Assembly (NCBI GenBank): GCA_947367415.1
Contig: CANBEE010000033.1
Span: 1-15,096, forward strand
Origin: an uncultured Bacteroidales bacterium
GTDB lineage: Bacteria > Bacteroidota > Bacteroidia > Bacteroidales > Bacteroidaceae
Length of the DNA: 15,096 bases
Direction of reading: 5' to 3'
Part shown: one piece after another, positions 6,556-15,096 of the stretch
Position numbering within the stretch: the first letter of the stretch is position 1
Layout: the number at the start of each line of letters is the position of its first letter
The notes under the pieces: generated by a model
Seen by the model: only the letters and a program-made list of their open reading frames with translations
Told to the model about the DNA's origin: nothing
The model's database searches: none
Made by a program: the position numbers and the translations under genes

Positions 6556-7863
6556 TTATTTTATATGTTTCACCGCATTGAGGTAGTCGTCGTTGTTGAA
6601 ATAGCCACGACCACAAAGCTGATTATAGCACTCGCGGATGCGCAAGCCTACCTTCTCCCATGTGATACGGTCGACCTCCTTGAGACCCTCCTCGGAGAGG
6701 TAGTTGTAGAGGGCTTCGTTGGTACATACGCTATACATGGCATCGGCCAAGGCGTTGATGTCCCAGTAGTCTACCTTGATGACATTGTCCAGGATTTCGC
6801 CGCAACCGGATTGCTTTGAAATGATGGAGGGGCAACCGCACTGCATAGCCTCCAAGGGGGCAATACCGAATGGTTCAGATACGGACGGCATCACAAATAC
6901 ATCGGAATTCTTGTAGGCCTCATACACCTGACGTCCCTTCTGGAAGCCGGGGAAGTGGAAACGGTCGGCAATGCCGCGCTCAGCAGCCAACTGAATCATC
7001 GCGTTCATCATATCGCCGCTACCGGCCATACAGAAACGGATGTTGTGGGTGCGCTGGAGCACCTTGGCAGCAGCCTCAACGAAGTATTCGGGACCCTTCT
7101 GCATGGTGATACGTCCCAGGTAGGTAACCACCTTCTCTTTGGGGTTCTTGTTGGGGACGATATCCTGCAACTCCTGACTGAGAGGATAAACGGCATTATG
7201 CATGGCCACGCACTTGCGCGGGTCTTGGTGGTACTGATGGATTACGGTCTGACGGGTATGCTCTGACACGCACATAATGCAGTCGGCATGATCCATACCA
7301 TCCTTCTCGATGCTATATACCGTGGGGTTAACCTTACCACGAGAGCGGTCGAAGTCGGTGGCATGCACATGGATGCACAATGGCTTACCGCTTACCATCT
7401 TGGCATGCACACCTGCGGGGTATGTGAGCCAGTCGTGAGCGTGAATCAGGTCGAATTCCTCGCTACGGGCCAACACACCTGAAATGATGCTGAAGTTGTT
7501 GATCTCGTCGTGCAGATTGCTGGGATAACCACCGGCAAACTGCAGGCAGCCCATATCGTCGAGTCCTTGCAGATAGTTGAAATCGGCATAGAGATGGTCG
7601 CGGAAACGATAGTAGTCCTCGGCCGTGTGGCCTACGAACCTATCCTTGATCCAATCGTAATTGACATCGCGCCATACTACGGGAACCTGACTCATGTTGA
7701 TGATTTTCAGGAACTGCTCCTCTTCGCCCGTGGGCTTGGGCAGACAGAAGGTAGTCTGTACATCGCCCTGAAGGCTTAATCCCTTAGTAATACCATAACT
7801 GGCAACTGCGAGACCTCCATATATCTTAGGAGGAAACTCCCAACCGAACATTAATACTTTCAT
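6556..7863 (-). CDS. GT4-type glycogen synthase (glycosyltransferase with GT-B fold)
   Basis: A 435-residue cytoplasmic retaining glycosyltransferase, middle gene of the glycogen operon. The N-terminal Rossmann half starts MKVLMFGWEFPP with a K-x-x-G-G-L nucleotide-sugar loop (Lys13, Gly16-Leu18) and contains HAHDWLTYPAG at 141-151. The C-terminal half has GRITMQKGPEY with Arg251 and Lys256, the GSGD loop at 281-284 and the E-x7-E signature SEPFGIAPLE (Glu330 and Glu338). Relatives in Bacteroides are annotated as glycogen synthase and are expected to extend alpha-1,4-glucan from ADP- or UDP-glucose; which donor is used cannot be read from the sequence. It starts 20 bases after the end of the GH133 gene, so it is surely co-transcribed. 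The start is the only ATG in a good context for the conserved N-terminus. No catalytic residue appears missing. Confidence 0.88.
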   Translation of the reverse strand: MKVLMFGWEFPPKIYGGLAVASYGITKGLSLQGDVQTTFCLPKPTGEEEQFLKIINMSQVPVVWRDVNYDWIKDRFVGHTAEDYYRFRDHLYADFNYLQGLDDMGCLQFAGGYPSNLHDEINNFSIISGVLARSEEFDLIHAHDWLTYPAGVHAKMVSGKPLCIHVHATDFDRSRGKVNPTVYSIEKDGMDHADCIMCVSEHTRQTVIHQYHQDPRKCVAMHNAVYPLSQELQDIVPNKNPKEKVVTYLGRITMQKGPEYFVEAAAKVLQRTHNIRFCMAGSGDMMNAMIQLAAERGIADRFHFPGFQKGRQVYEAYKNSDVFVMPSVSEPFGIAPLEAMQCGCPSIISKQSGCGEILDNVIKVDYWDINALADAMYSVCTNEALYNYLSEEGLKEVDRITWEKVGLRIRECYNQLCGRGYFNNDDYLNAVKHIK

Positions 7864-7883
7864 ACTTTCGTTCCTCCTATTCG

Positions 7884-9824
7884 TTAAATGTCATATTCCT
7901 TTAATACATCCAATATGCGCAGTATCTCGGCCACGTTCATGGCAAAGGCTACGGCACCGCGGCCACGGAACGGGGGATTGCCGTCGAACAGCTCGGGGAT
8001 AGAACCGATACAGTGCGAGGTCATCTCGTCTTCGAAGCCGATGAGCTGGCGCTCTACGAACGACAGACCGCTCATCTTGTGGATGCGCAGGTATGCCTCC
8101 ATGTAGAAGCCGCCGAGCCAGGGCCATGCGGTACCTTGATGGTAGGCATAGTCGCGCTCTACTTGCGGACCCACATAGTTGGGGTTGTAGCCGAAGCTCT
8201 TGGGGCTGAGTGAACGGAGGCCCTTCGGGGTGAGGAGCTCCTTGGTAACGATATCGAGCACGCTCTTCTGCTGCTTGCGGTCGAGGGGTGAGTACTCGAG
8301 AGCGGCGGCAAAGATCATGTTGGGACGTACGCTCCAGTCGGGAGTATCGCCATCCACGAAGTCGTAGAGCCAGCCATGCTCGTTGAGGAACTTGCCCACG
8401 AAGGAGAGCTGGCAGCGCTGAGCGAGGTCGTTCAATGTCTCTGACATATCCTCATTGCCGCCCACGTGGCAGAGCTCTGACACGAAGCGCAGGGCATTGT
8501 ACCACAAAGCGTTAATCTCTACTACATAGCCGGTACGCGGCACTACGGGGCGACCGTGAGCGGTAGAGTTCATCCAAGTTACTGCCTTGTCCTTACCATT
8601 GGTGTGGAGCAGTGCATTGTCGTGGAGGAAGAGGTTGTCGTGCTTGCCACGACGGATATAATCGATGATATCCTGAAGTAGGGTGCCATACTCGTCCCAG
8701 CATTGCTTGAGCGAGGTCTTCTTGGCATATTGCTGCAGTGTCCATACAGCCCAGAGCAGCACGTCGGGGTGCTCCATCTCGTAGATCTTGCACTCGCTGG
8801 GGCGCTCATTAATGAAGTCGTTGATAGCCTCGGCAGCGGTCTTCATGGCCGACTGGAACTCGTTCATCTCATCTACAGCAAGGGTCAAGCCCGGGAGCGA
8901 GATAAACATGTCGCGTGCGCGGCACTTGAACCAAGGATAGCCAGCAAGGATGTAGTGGCGGTCGCCCTGAAGGTTATGGAACTGGTGACCGGCAATGAGC
9001 AAGCTATTCTTGAAGGTGTCGCGTGGAGGACGGATTTCGTACTCATGCTCGAACATCTGCTTGAGCTTGCGTGAAGAGGCTTCTGACACACCGGCAGAGA
9101 AGACGATGGTCTCGCCCTTCTTGATGGGCACCTCGAAGTAACCTGGCACATAGAGGTCTTCGTTGAAGTGGTAGCCACGCTCCTGCTCCTTGGGATACTC
9201 CATGCCACGATACCAGTCGGGGGTGTATACAAACTCGCCCTTCTTGTTGGTCTGCATATAGAGTTCGGGATAGCCCGGATACATACATGTCTTGATACCG
9301 TTGTCCACCACCTGATACTCCTTGTTGACCTGCCAGTTCTCGTGTGTAAACTGACGTACGCTGCGGAAGGCCAGGAAGGGGCGCAAGCGCAGTGTGGTGG
9401 CCGAATGGGCTTCAAGCAATGTGTAACGGATGAGGATGCGGTTCTCGTGATGCACGAAAGCCTTCTCCTTCTTGAGGATTACGCCACCCACGCGGTAGAT
9501 AGTGGTCGGTACGCGCTCCCATTGAAACTCTCGGATGTACTTGTGGCCTTGGGGGCTGAAGTTTGCACCCGAATACTTGTGTACGCCAAGATTAAACTCG
9601 GCGCCATGCTGAATCACTGTCTCGTCGAGGCTTGAAAGCAGCACGTGATTCTCATCGTCCATTTCGGGAATGGGGATAACGAGTAGTCCATGGTACTTTC
9701 TAGTATTGCAATCCACGATAGTAGAGCAGTGGTATGCTCCCGACCGGTTGGTACGCAATATCTCGCGAGGGAGTGATTCTTCCAAGTTCGTCATTAACGT
9801 CTTGTCGAATCTAATATATCCCAT
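7884..9824 (-). CDS. GH133 amylo-alpha-1,6-glucosidase (glycogen debranching-type) protein
   Basis: A 646-residue cytoplasmic protein and first gene of the glycogen operon. The N-terminal beta domain (about 1-270) carries the family segment NRSGAYHCSTIVDCNTRKYH (26-45). The C-terminal (alpha/alpha)6 barrel (about 290-646) carries AGYPWFKCRARDMF (294-307), RPVVPRTGYVVEINALWYNA (425-444), VRPNMIFA (499-506), YHQGTAWPWL (561-570) and the final GSIPELFDG...RGAVAFA block. The domain order and length fit bacterial GH133 proteins that hydrolyse alpha-1,6 branches left in limit dextrin; there is no 4-alpha-glucanotransferase half. Two deviations: the usual GRD reads ARD (303-305), and the segment that is often TWMD reads TWMN (416-419). 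Both may be normal for Bacteroidetes members. A promoter-like box lies 30-37 bases upstream of the ATG. Confidence 0.88.
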   Translation of the reverse strand: MGYIRFDKTLMTNLEESLPREILRTNRSGAYHCSTIVDCNTRKYHGLLVIPIPEMDDENHVLLSSLDETVIQHGAEFNLGVHKYSGANFSPQGHKYIREFQWERVPTTIYRVGGVILKKEKAFVHHENRILIRYTLLEAHSATTLRLRPFLAFRSVRQFTHENWQVNKEYQVVDNGIKTCMYPGYPELYMQTNKKGEFVYTPDWYRGMEYPKEQERGYHFNEDLYVPGYFEVPIKKGETIVFSAGVSEASSRKLKQMFEHEYEIRPPRDTFKNSLLIAGHQFHNLQGDRHYILAGYPWFKCRARDMFISLPGLTLAVDEMNEFQSAMKTAAEAINDFINERPSECKIYEMEHPDVLLWAVWTLQQYAKKTSLKQCWDEYGTLLQDIIDYIRRGKHDNLFLHDNALLHTNGKDKAVTWMNSTAHGRPVVPRTGYVVEINALWYNALRFVSELCHVGGNEDMSETLNDLAQRCQLSFVGKFLNEHGWLYDFVDGDTPDWSVRPNMIFAAALEYSPLDRKQQKSVLDIVTKELLTPKGLRSLSPKSFGYNPNYVGPQVERDYAYHQGTAWPWLGGFYMEAYLRIHKMSGLSFVERQLIGFEDEMTSHCIGSIPELFDGNPPFRGRGAVAFAMNVAEILRILDVLKEYDI

Positions 9825-9853
9825 AGCTTATATGATATAAATGTAAGGTGACC

Positions 9854-9861
9854 CAAAAGTA
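9854..9861 (-). promoter_or_regulatory. Candidate -7 box of the glycogen operon
   Basis: On the minus strand the sequence is TACTTTTG, an exact fit to TAnnTTTG. Initiation about seven bases downstream would give a short leader of about 20-25 bases before the GH133 ATG at 9824. A clear TTTG -33 element is not visible; TTTAG lies about two bases too far. The three minus-strand genes are separated by 20 and 51 bases and show no other promoter, so this box probably serves the whole operon. Confidence 0.6.
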
Positions 9862-9925
9862 GCAATTTTTATTTAGATAAAACCTAAACTTTCCCCATTA
9901 TTTTACATTTTTTCAAAAAATAATG

Positions 9926-9957
9926 CTTTTTCGGCCCTATAAGGTCTCTTTTTCGGC
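9926..9957. repeat. 10-bp direct repeat, 22-bp period, in the divergent region
   Basis: CTTTTTCGGC occurs at 9926-9935 and 9948-9957, 22 bases start to start, about two helical turns. Both copies lie between the glycogen operon promoter and the clpC promoter. This geometry suits tandem binding of a regulator on one face of DNA; no regulator is identified. The rest of 9825-10123 is AT-rich and shows no gene. Confidence 0.5.
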
Positions 9958-10087
9958 ATGTTTACACTCAAAACACCCGACTTTGCACAGAACAAAACGG
10001 CGGTTAATTTGTCATACATACAAGTTGTGGCATGTTATTTGTGAATAATAATTTATAAAAGATATGGGGGAACACCATTTTGCGTGT

Positions 10088-10095
10088 TATCTTTG
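10088..10095 (+). promoter_or_regulatory. Candidate -7 box of clpC
   Basis: TATCTTTG is an exact TAnnTTTG match. Initiation near 10102 would give a leader of about 22 bases before the ATG at 10124. No good -33 element is seen 19-21 bases upstream. The box lies downstream of the earlier in-frame ATG at 10064, which argues against that start. Confidence 0.6.
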
Positions 10096-10123
10096 TATCG
10101 GAAAAAAAATAACGAGACAGAAT

Positions 10124-12652
<2,529 letters not shown>

Positions 12653-12673
12653 TAAAGGAGTTAAAAAGAGATA

Positions 12674-12713
12674 AAGGCCAATAGTTTCTACGCGCGTAAG
12701 AACTATTGGCCTT
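12674..12713. terminator. Strong bidirectional terminator between clpC and the RSH gene
   Basis: AAGGCCAATAGTT (12674-12686) and AACTATTGGCCTT (12701-12713) are perfect 13-bp inverted arms around a 14-base loop. The right flank is CAATTATAATT; the left flank read on the minus strand is TTATCTCTTTTTAA, so the T-rich tail is better for minus-strand transcripts. It begins 22 bases after the clpC stop and ends 89 bases before the RSH stop. The loop holds the self-complementary ACGCGCGT. Confidence 0.85.
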
Positions 12714-12771
12714 CAATTATAATTAAAGTGAATTCGATATAAGATTCCTTAATTGTAGGTATCTAACTATC

Positions 12772-12787
12772 CCTCTGTTTATAGAGG
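12772..12787. other. Small hairpin just after the RSH stop
   Basis: CCTCT (12772-12776) and AGAGG (12783-12787) pair around a six-base loop, 15 bases beyond the stop of the minus-strand RSH gene. It has no T tract. It may help protect the 3' end or be incidental; the stronger stem at 12674-12713 is the likelier terminator. Confidence 0.3.
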
Positions 12788-12802
12788 AGGAGTTGCAGAG
12801 TA

Positions 12803-14683
12803 TCAGTACGTTCTCAATCCATACACGTTAGGTAAGGCGCCGAGAGCGGCCTTCAACTGCTGTATCTCGCTATGGGAGTGGACATATACCTCAAAATCGG
12901 TCGATACGATGTCGTCCTCGATGGTCGAGTGCAGGTTGCCCAGGCTCAGGTGCATCTGCTCCGATACGAGCGACACGATAGCCAGTAGCAACTGGTCCTT
13001 GTTGACCGAGCGTATGTGGAAGTGCACGGGGAAAGCCAGCTGCTCAAACTCGGTGATATCTACCTTGCGCTCAATGCTATCGCCCTTCTGCGCGGCCTTC
13101 TCTATCGCCTTGCGGCACAAGCACTTGTGCACCTCAATCTTATTGTCGGACAGGCGGAAGCCGATGACCTCGTCGCCGGAGATAGGGTTACACATGGGGC
13201 ACATCACAAACTCGTCGCTCACCTTGGCAGGCTGGCGGTTGAGAAAGCGGCGTATGCCCATACGGGCCTTGTAGGTCACCACATGCTCGAGCCACGACTT
13301 GTCTATCGATGGTTCATCGTCGGTACCTATGCGCACGCGGTCGCCCTTGCTCAGCACCGTCTTTGCCGAGCACAGCTTGTCGTTGATGACGGCAAACTTC
13401 ATCTGCTCGCCCAGCTTGTTGTGTATCTCGAAGGCAAAGTCGATGGCTGTAGCCCCCTTGGGGAGAATCAGCATCTTGCCCTTGGGTGTGAACACGTAGA
13501 TGTCGTCCTCGTAGAATGTCGAGCGCACATCTTCCATGAATCCACCCGAGCGTCCCTGCTCGGAGAGTTCGCGCAGCACGTTGCGGAAGTTCTCTATCCA
13601 CTTGTCCACGCCATGCTCGCGCTCAACCAGACATCCGATGTTCGATATGCGCTTCATCTCCGACGATGCTATGTGCACCTCCATCCAACGTCCTTCGTTG
13701 CCCATGAGCTTGCAGTGCAGGCTACGGTAGTTGTTGTCCTTCGACACGTCAAGGTAGCTGTTCATGCTACCGGGCTTCTCGGTGTAGAGCGATGTGATGA
13801 TGGAGTACACCTGCAGTGCCATCTCCTTCTCGGTCATCTCCTTCTGTTTCCAGTTGCTGTATACGATATGCACGACGCGTATGTGCTCCACCTCGCTGAA
13901 CGATATCGAGTCCTCCTGCATCTTTGCCCATATGGAGTATGCCGAGCGCGGCTCGCAGGTCACCGTAGCCACTATGCCGCGGCGTCCCAGTGCGGCACGT
14001 ATGGGTGCCATCCATGCCTCGGCAGCCTCGGCATGGGCCGCCACATAGCGGGCAATCTGTCCACGCACCTCTTCATACTCATTGGGCAGTCGGAATCGGA
14101 AGCTCAGGTTCTCCAGCTCCGTCTTGATGCGATACAGGCCCAGCCTGTTGGCCAGCGGTGCGTAGAAGTAGTCCGTCTCCGATGCTATCTTGAGCTGCTT
14201 GTGCGTAGGCATCGACTTCAGCGTACGCATGTTGTGCAGGCGGTCGGCCAGCTTGAGCAGCAAGGCACGTATATCGTAGTGTATCGACTGCAACATCTGC
14301 TTGTAGTTGTCCACCTGCAAGGATGTCTCGTAGCTGTCGGCCTTGCGTTTGGTGACCACGCTCACCAGCGTAGCCACATCCTCGCCAAACATCTCGCGTA
14401 TCTCCCTCACCGTATGATCGGTATCCTCCACCACATCATGGAGCAACGCAGCGCATATCGGGTTGGCTCCCAGGCCAATCTCGTTGGCCACAATCATTGC
14501 CACCGCTATGGGGTGCAGTATGTAGGGTTCGCCACTCTTGCGACGTTGCGGTCGGTGCGCCTCCTCGGCCAGTTCATAGGCACGGTGTATGCGGTCAACC
14601 TCATCATCCTCGAATCCGCGTTTGTCAATGCAAGCAAACAGTTCGTCGCGCTTGGCTATCACCAGCTGTCCAAAGTCCTCCAT
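12803..14683 (-). CDS. Long RelA/SpoT-family protein, (p)ppGpp hydrolase-type with degenerate synthetase domain
   Basis: A 626-residue protein of alarmone metabolism, slightly shorter than typical long RSH proteins. The HD hydrolase domain (about 20-185) keeps SGEPYILHP with His57, ALLHDVVEDT with His82-Asp83 and Glu86-Asp87, and KLADRLHNMRTL with Asp147. The synthetase domain (about 235-355) is altered: the GRPKH-type segment reads CEPRS, the metal-binding Asp of the YDL-type segment is replaced by His (EVEHIRVV), GRxKDY reads GSMNSY, and EVQIRT reads EVHIAS. YSIWAKM, the NNYRSLH Tyr and the Glu of EVH remain. TGS (about 390-455), a Cys-bearing zinc-finger-like region (CPMC, CLC) and an ACT-like C-terminus follow. 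The likely role is (p)ppGpp breakdown with little or no synthesis. A longer in-frame start at 14767 lies upstream of a promoter-like box, so the ATG at 14683 is preferred. Confidence 0.88.
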   Translation of the reverse strand: MEDFGQLVIAKRDELFACIDKRGFEDDEVDRIHRAYELAEEAHRPQRRKSGEPYILHPIAVAMIVANEIGLGANPICAALLHDVVEDTDHTVREIREMFGEDVATLVSVVTKRKADSYETSLQVDNYKQMLQSIHYDIRALLLKLADRLHNMRTLKSMPTHKQLKIASETDYFYAPLANRLGLYRIKTELENLSFRFRLPNEYEEVRGQIARYVAAHAEAAEAWMAPIRAALGRRGIVATVTCEPRSAYSIWAKMQEDSISFSEVEHIRVVHIVYSNWKQKEMTEKEMALQVYSIITSLYTEKPGSMNSYLDVSKDNNYRSLHCKLMGNEGRWMEVHIASSEMKRISNIGCLVEREHGVDKWIENFRNVLRELSEQGRSGGFMEDVRSTFYEDDIYVFTPKGKMLILPKGATAIDFAFEIHNKLGEQMKFAVINDKLCSAKTVLSKGDRVRIGTDDEPSIDKSWLEHVVTYKARMGIRRFLNRQPAKVSDEFVMCPMCNPISGDEVIGFRLSDNKIEVHKCLCRKAIEKAAQKGDSIERKVDITEFEQLAFPVHFHIRSVNKDQLLLAIVSLVSEQMHLSLGNLHSTIEDDIVSTDFEVYVHSHSEIQQLKAALGALPNVYGLRTY

Positions 14684-14744
14684 ATAATACTGTTCGTTTT
14701 TTGAGTAACGTAAAAAAGTTCGTCTTTTTTTCTGTTTTGCATCG

Positions 14745-14775
14745 CGAAGGTACGAACAAACACTCACCGATGCAA
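14745..14775 (-). promoter_or_regulatory. Candidate promoter of the RSH gene
   Basis: Minus-strand TACCTTCG (14745-14752) matches the -7 consensus TAnnTTTG in seven of eight positions. Minus-strand TTG (14773-14775) lies exactly 20 bases upstream, a normal -33 spacing. Initiation near 14738 would leave a leader of about 55 bases before the ATG at 14683 and would exclude the alternative ATG at 14767. Confidence 0.6.
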
Positions 14776-14811
14776 CACTTTTTATAAGAATCTACATTAA
14801 AATTAACACTT

Positions 14812-14830
14812 AGATGATTTTGAATCATCT
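14812..14830 (-). terminator. Candidate terminator of the flavin oxidoreductase gene
   Basis: AGATGATT (14812-14819) and AATCATCT (14823-14830) form a perfect 8-bp stem with a three-base loop, 38 bases past the stop of the minus-strand flavin oxidoreductase. On that strand it is followed by AAGTGTTAATTTTAATG, which is T-containing but not a clean T tract. It separates this gene from the RSH promoter downstream. Confidence 0.45.
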
Positions 14831-14868
14831 CCGGGGTTCTCTGAGGCCCGTTCAGCCTTTACTCTCAC

Positions 14869-15096
14869 TTAATCGCAACTTTCTGCCTTCGCAATCTCTT
14901 TTTGAATCTTCTTGGGTAGGTTATCTACACAGTGGTGACACTTCATTTCTTTGGTGTACATACGGCCGATGCAGTAGTTACTGTGTTTGCAACCGCAACG
15001 GTAGCTGCTGTCAGCCTCTTTCATCTTGTTGACAAAAGCAGGGTCGTGCACCAAAGCACGTGCCATTTGCACCATTTCAAAACCACTGTCCAATAC
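14869..15096 (-). CDS. NADH:flavin oxidoreductase (old yellow enzyme family), C-terminal part only
   Basis: About 75 codons of the 3' end are present; the frame stays open to the right edge, so the start lies outside the window. The segment FEMVQMARALVHDPAFVNKM matches the end of the old-yellow-enzyme (beta/alpha)8 barrel near the FMN phosphate site. It is followed by a Cys-rich tail (RCGCKHSNYC, then KCHHC) and a Lys/Glu-rich end. I recall this tail from Bacteroidales proteins annotated NADH:flavin oxidoreductase; the cysteines could bind metal, but that is inference. The electron acceptor is unknown. The first visible possible start (TTG at 15093) is not a real start. Confidence 0.8.
   Translation of the reverse strand, partial: VLDSGFEMVQMARALVHDPAFVNKMKEADSSYRCGCKHSNYCIGRMYTKEMKCHHCVDNLPKKIQKEIAKAESCD

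Noticed and set aside
9981..9988. CGACTTTG as another -7 box upstream of clpC
   Set aside because: The first two bases do not fit TA, and it lies about 135 bases before the start; the exact box at 10088-10095 is better.
13016..14704. 562-codon stop-free frame antisense to the RSH gene
   Set aside because: The opposite strand encodes a clear RSH protein. The antisense translation is rich in His, Leu and Val without any domain, as expected from complementing a biased gene.

Overview
The window looks like the chromosome of a Bacteroidales bacterium, most likely Prevotella-like. Three things point there. Promoter-like elements follow the Bacteroidetes pattern (TAnnTTTG near -7, weak or no Shine-Dalgarno). 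A minus-strand operon encodes GH133, GT4-type glycogen synthase and GH57 in the arrangement I know from Bacteroides and Prevotella. The ClpC N-terminus (MNGQYSQ...) and the Cys-rich tail of a flavin oxidoreductase also resemble Bacteroidales proteins. The genus is an inference; no rRNA or other marker gene is present.

Layout. 1-477: AT-rich non-coding flank with a direct repeat, two stem-loops and two promoter-like boxes. 478-5057 (+): a YidE/AspT-type membrane transporter, then 11 bases later a large GH31 lipoprotein alpha-glycosidase with a PA14 insert. 5084-5112: probable bidirectional terminator. 5137-9824 (-): glycogen operon, transcribed as GH133 debranching-type enzyme, GT4 glycogen synthase, GH57 protein. 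9825-10123: divergent regulatory region with promoter boxes for both directions. 10124-12652 (+): clpC. 12674-12713: strong bidirectional terminator. 12803-14683 (-): long RelA/SpoT-family protein. 14869-15096 (-): 3' end of an NADH:flavin oxidoreductase that continues past the right edge.

How the genes work together. The three-gene operon should handle storage glucan (chain extension plus branch or chain trimming) in the cytoplasm. The neighbouring GH31 lipoprotein would act on alpha-linked glycosides in the periplasm or at the outer membrane. ClpC (protein quality control) and the RSH protein ((p)ppGpp turnover) are stress-response functions with their own promoters.

Most interesting points. 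The GH57 protein has lost the region-4 acid/base motif and carries a coiled coil plus a Lys/Ala tail, so it may be a pseudoenzyme or have a changed function. The RSH protein keeps the hydrolase signature but has lost several synthetase residues. The clpC and RSH start codons are better placed at internal ATGs because promoter-like boxes lie between the longer and shorter starts. No mobile element, CRISPR array, tRNA or rRNA gene was seen.
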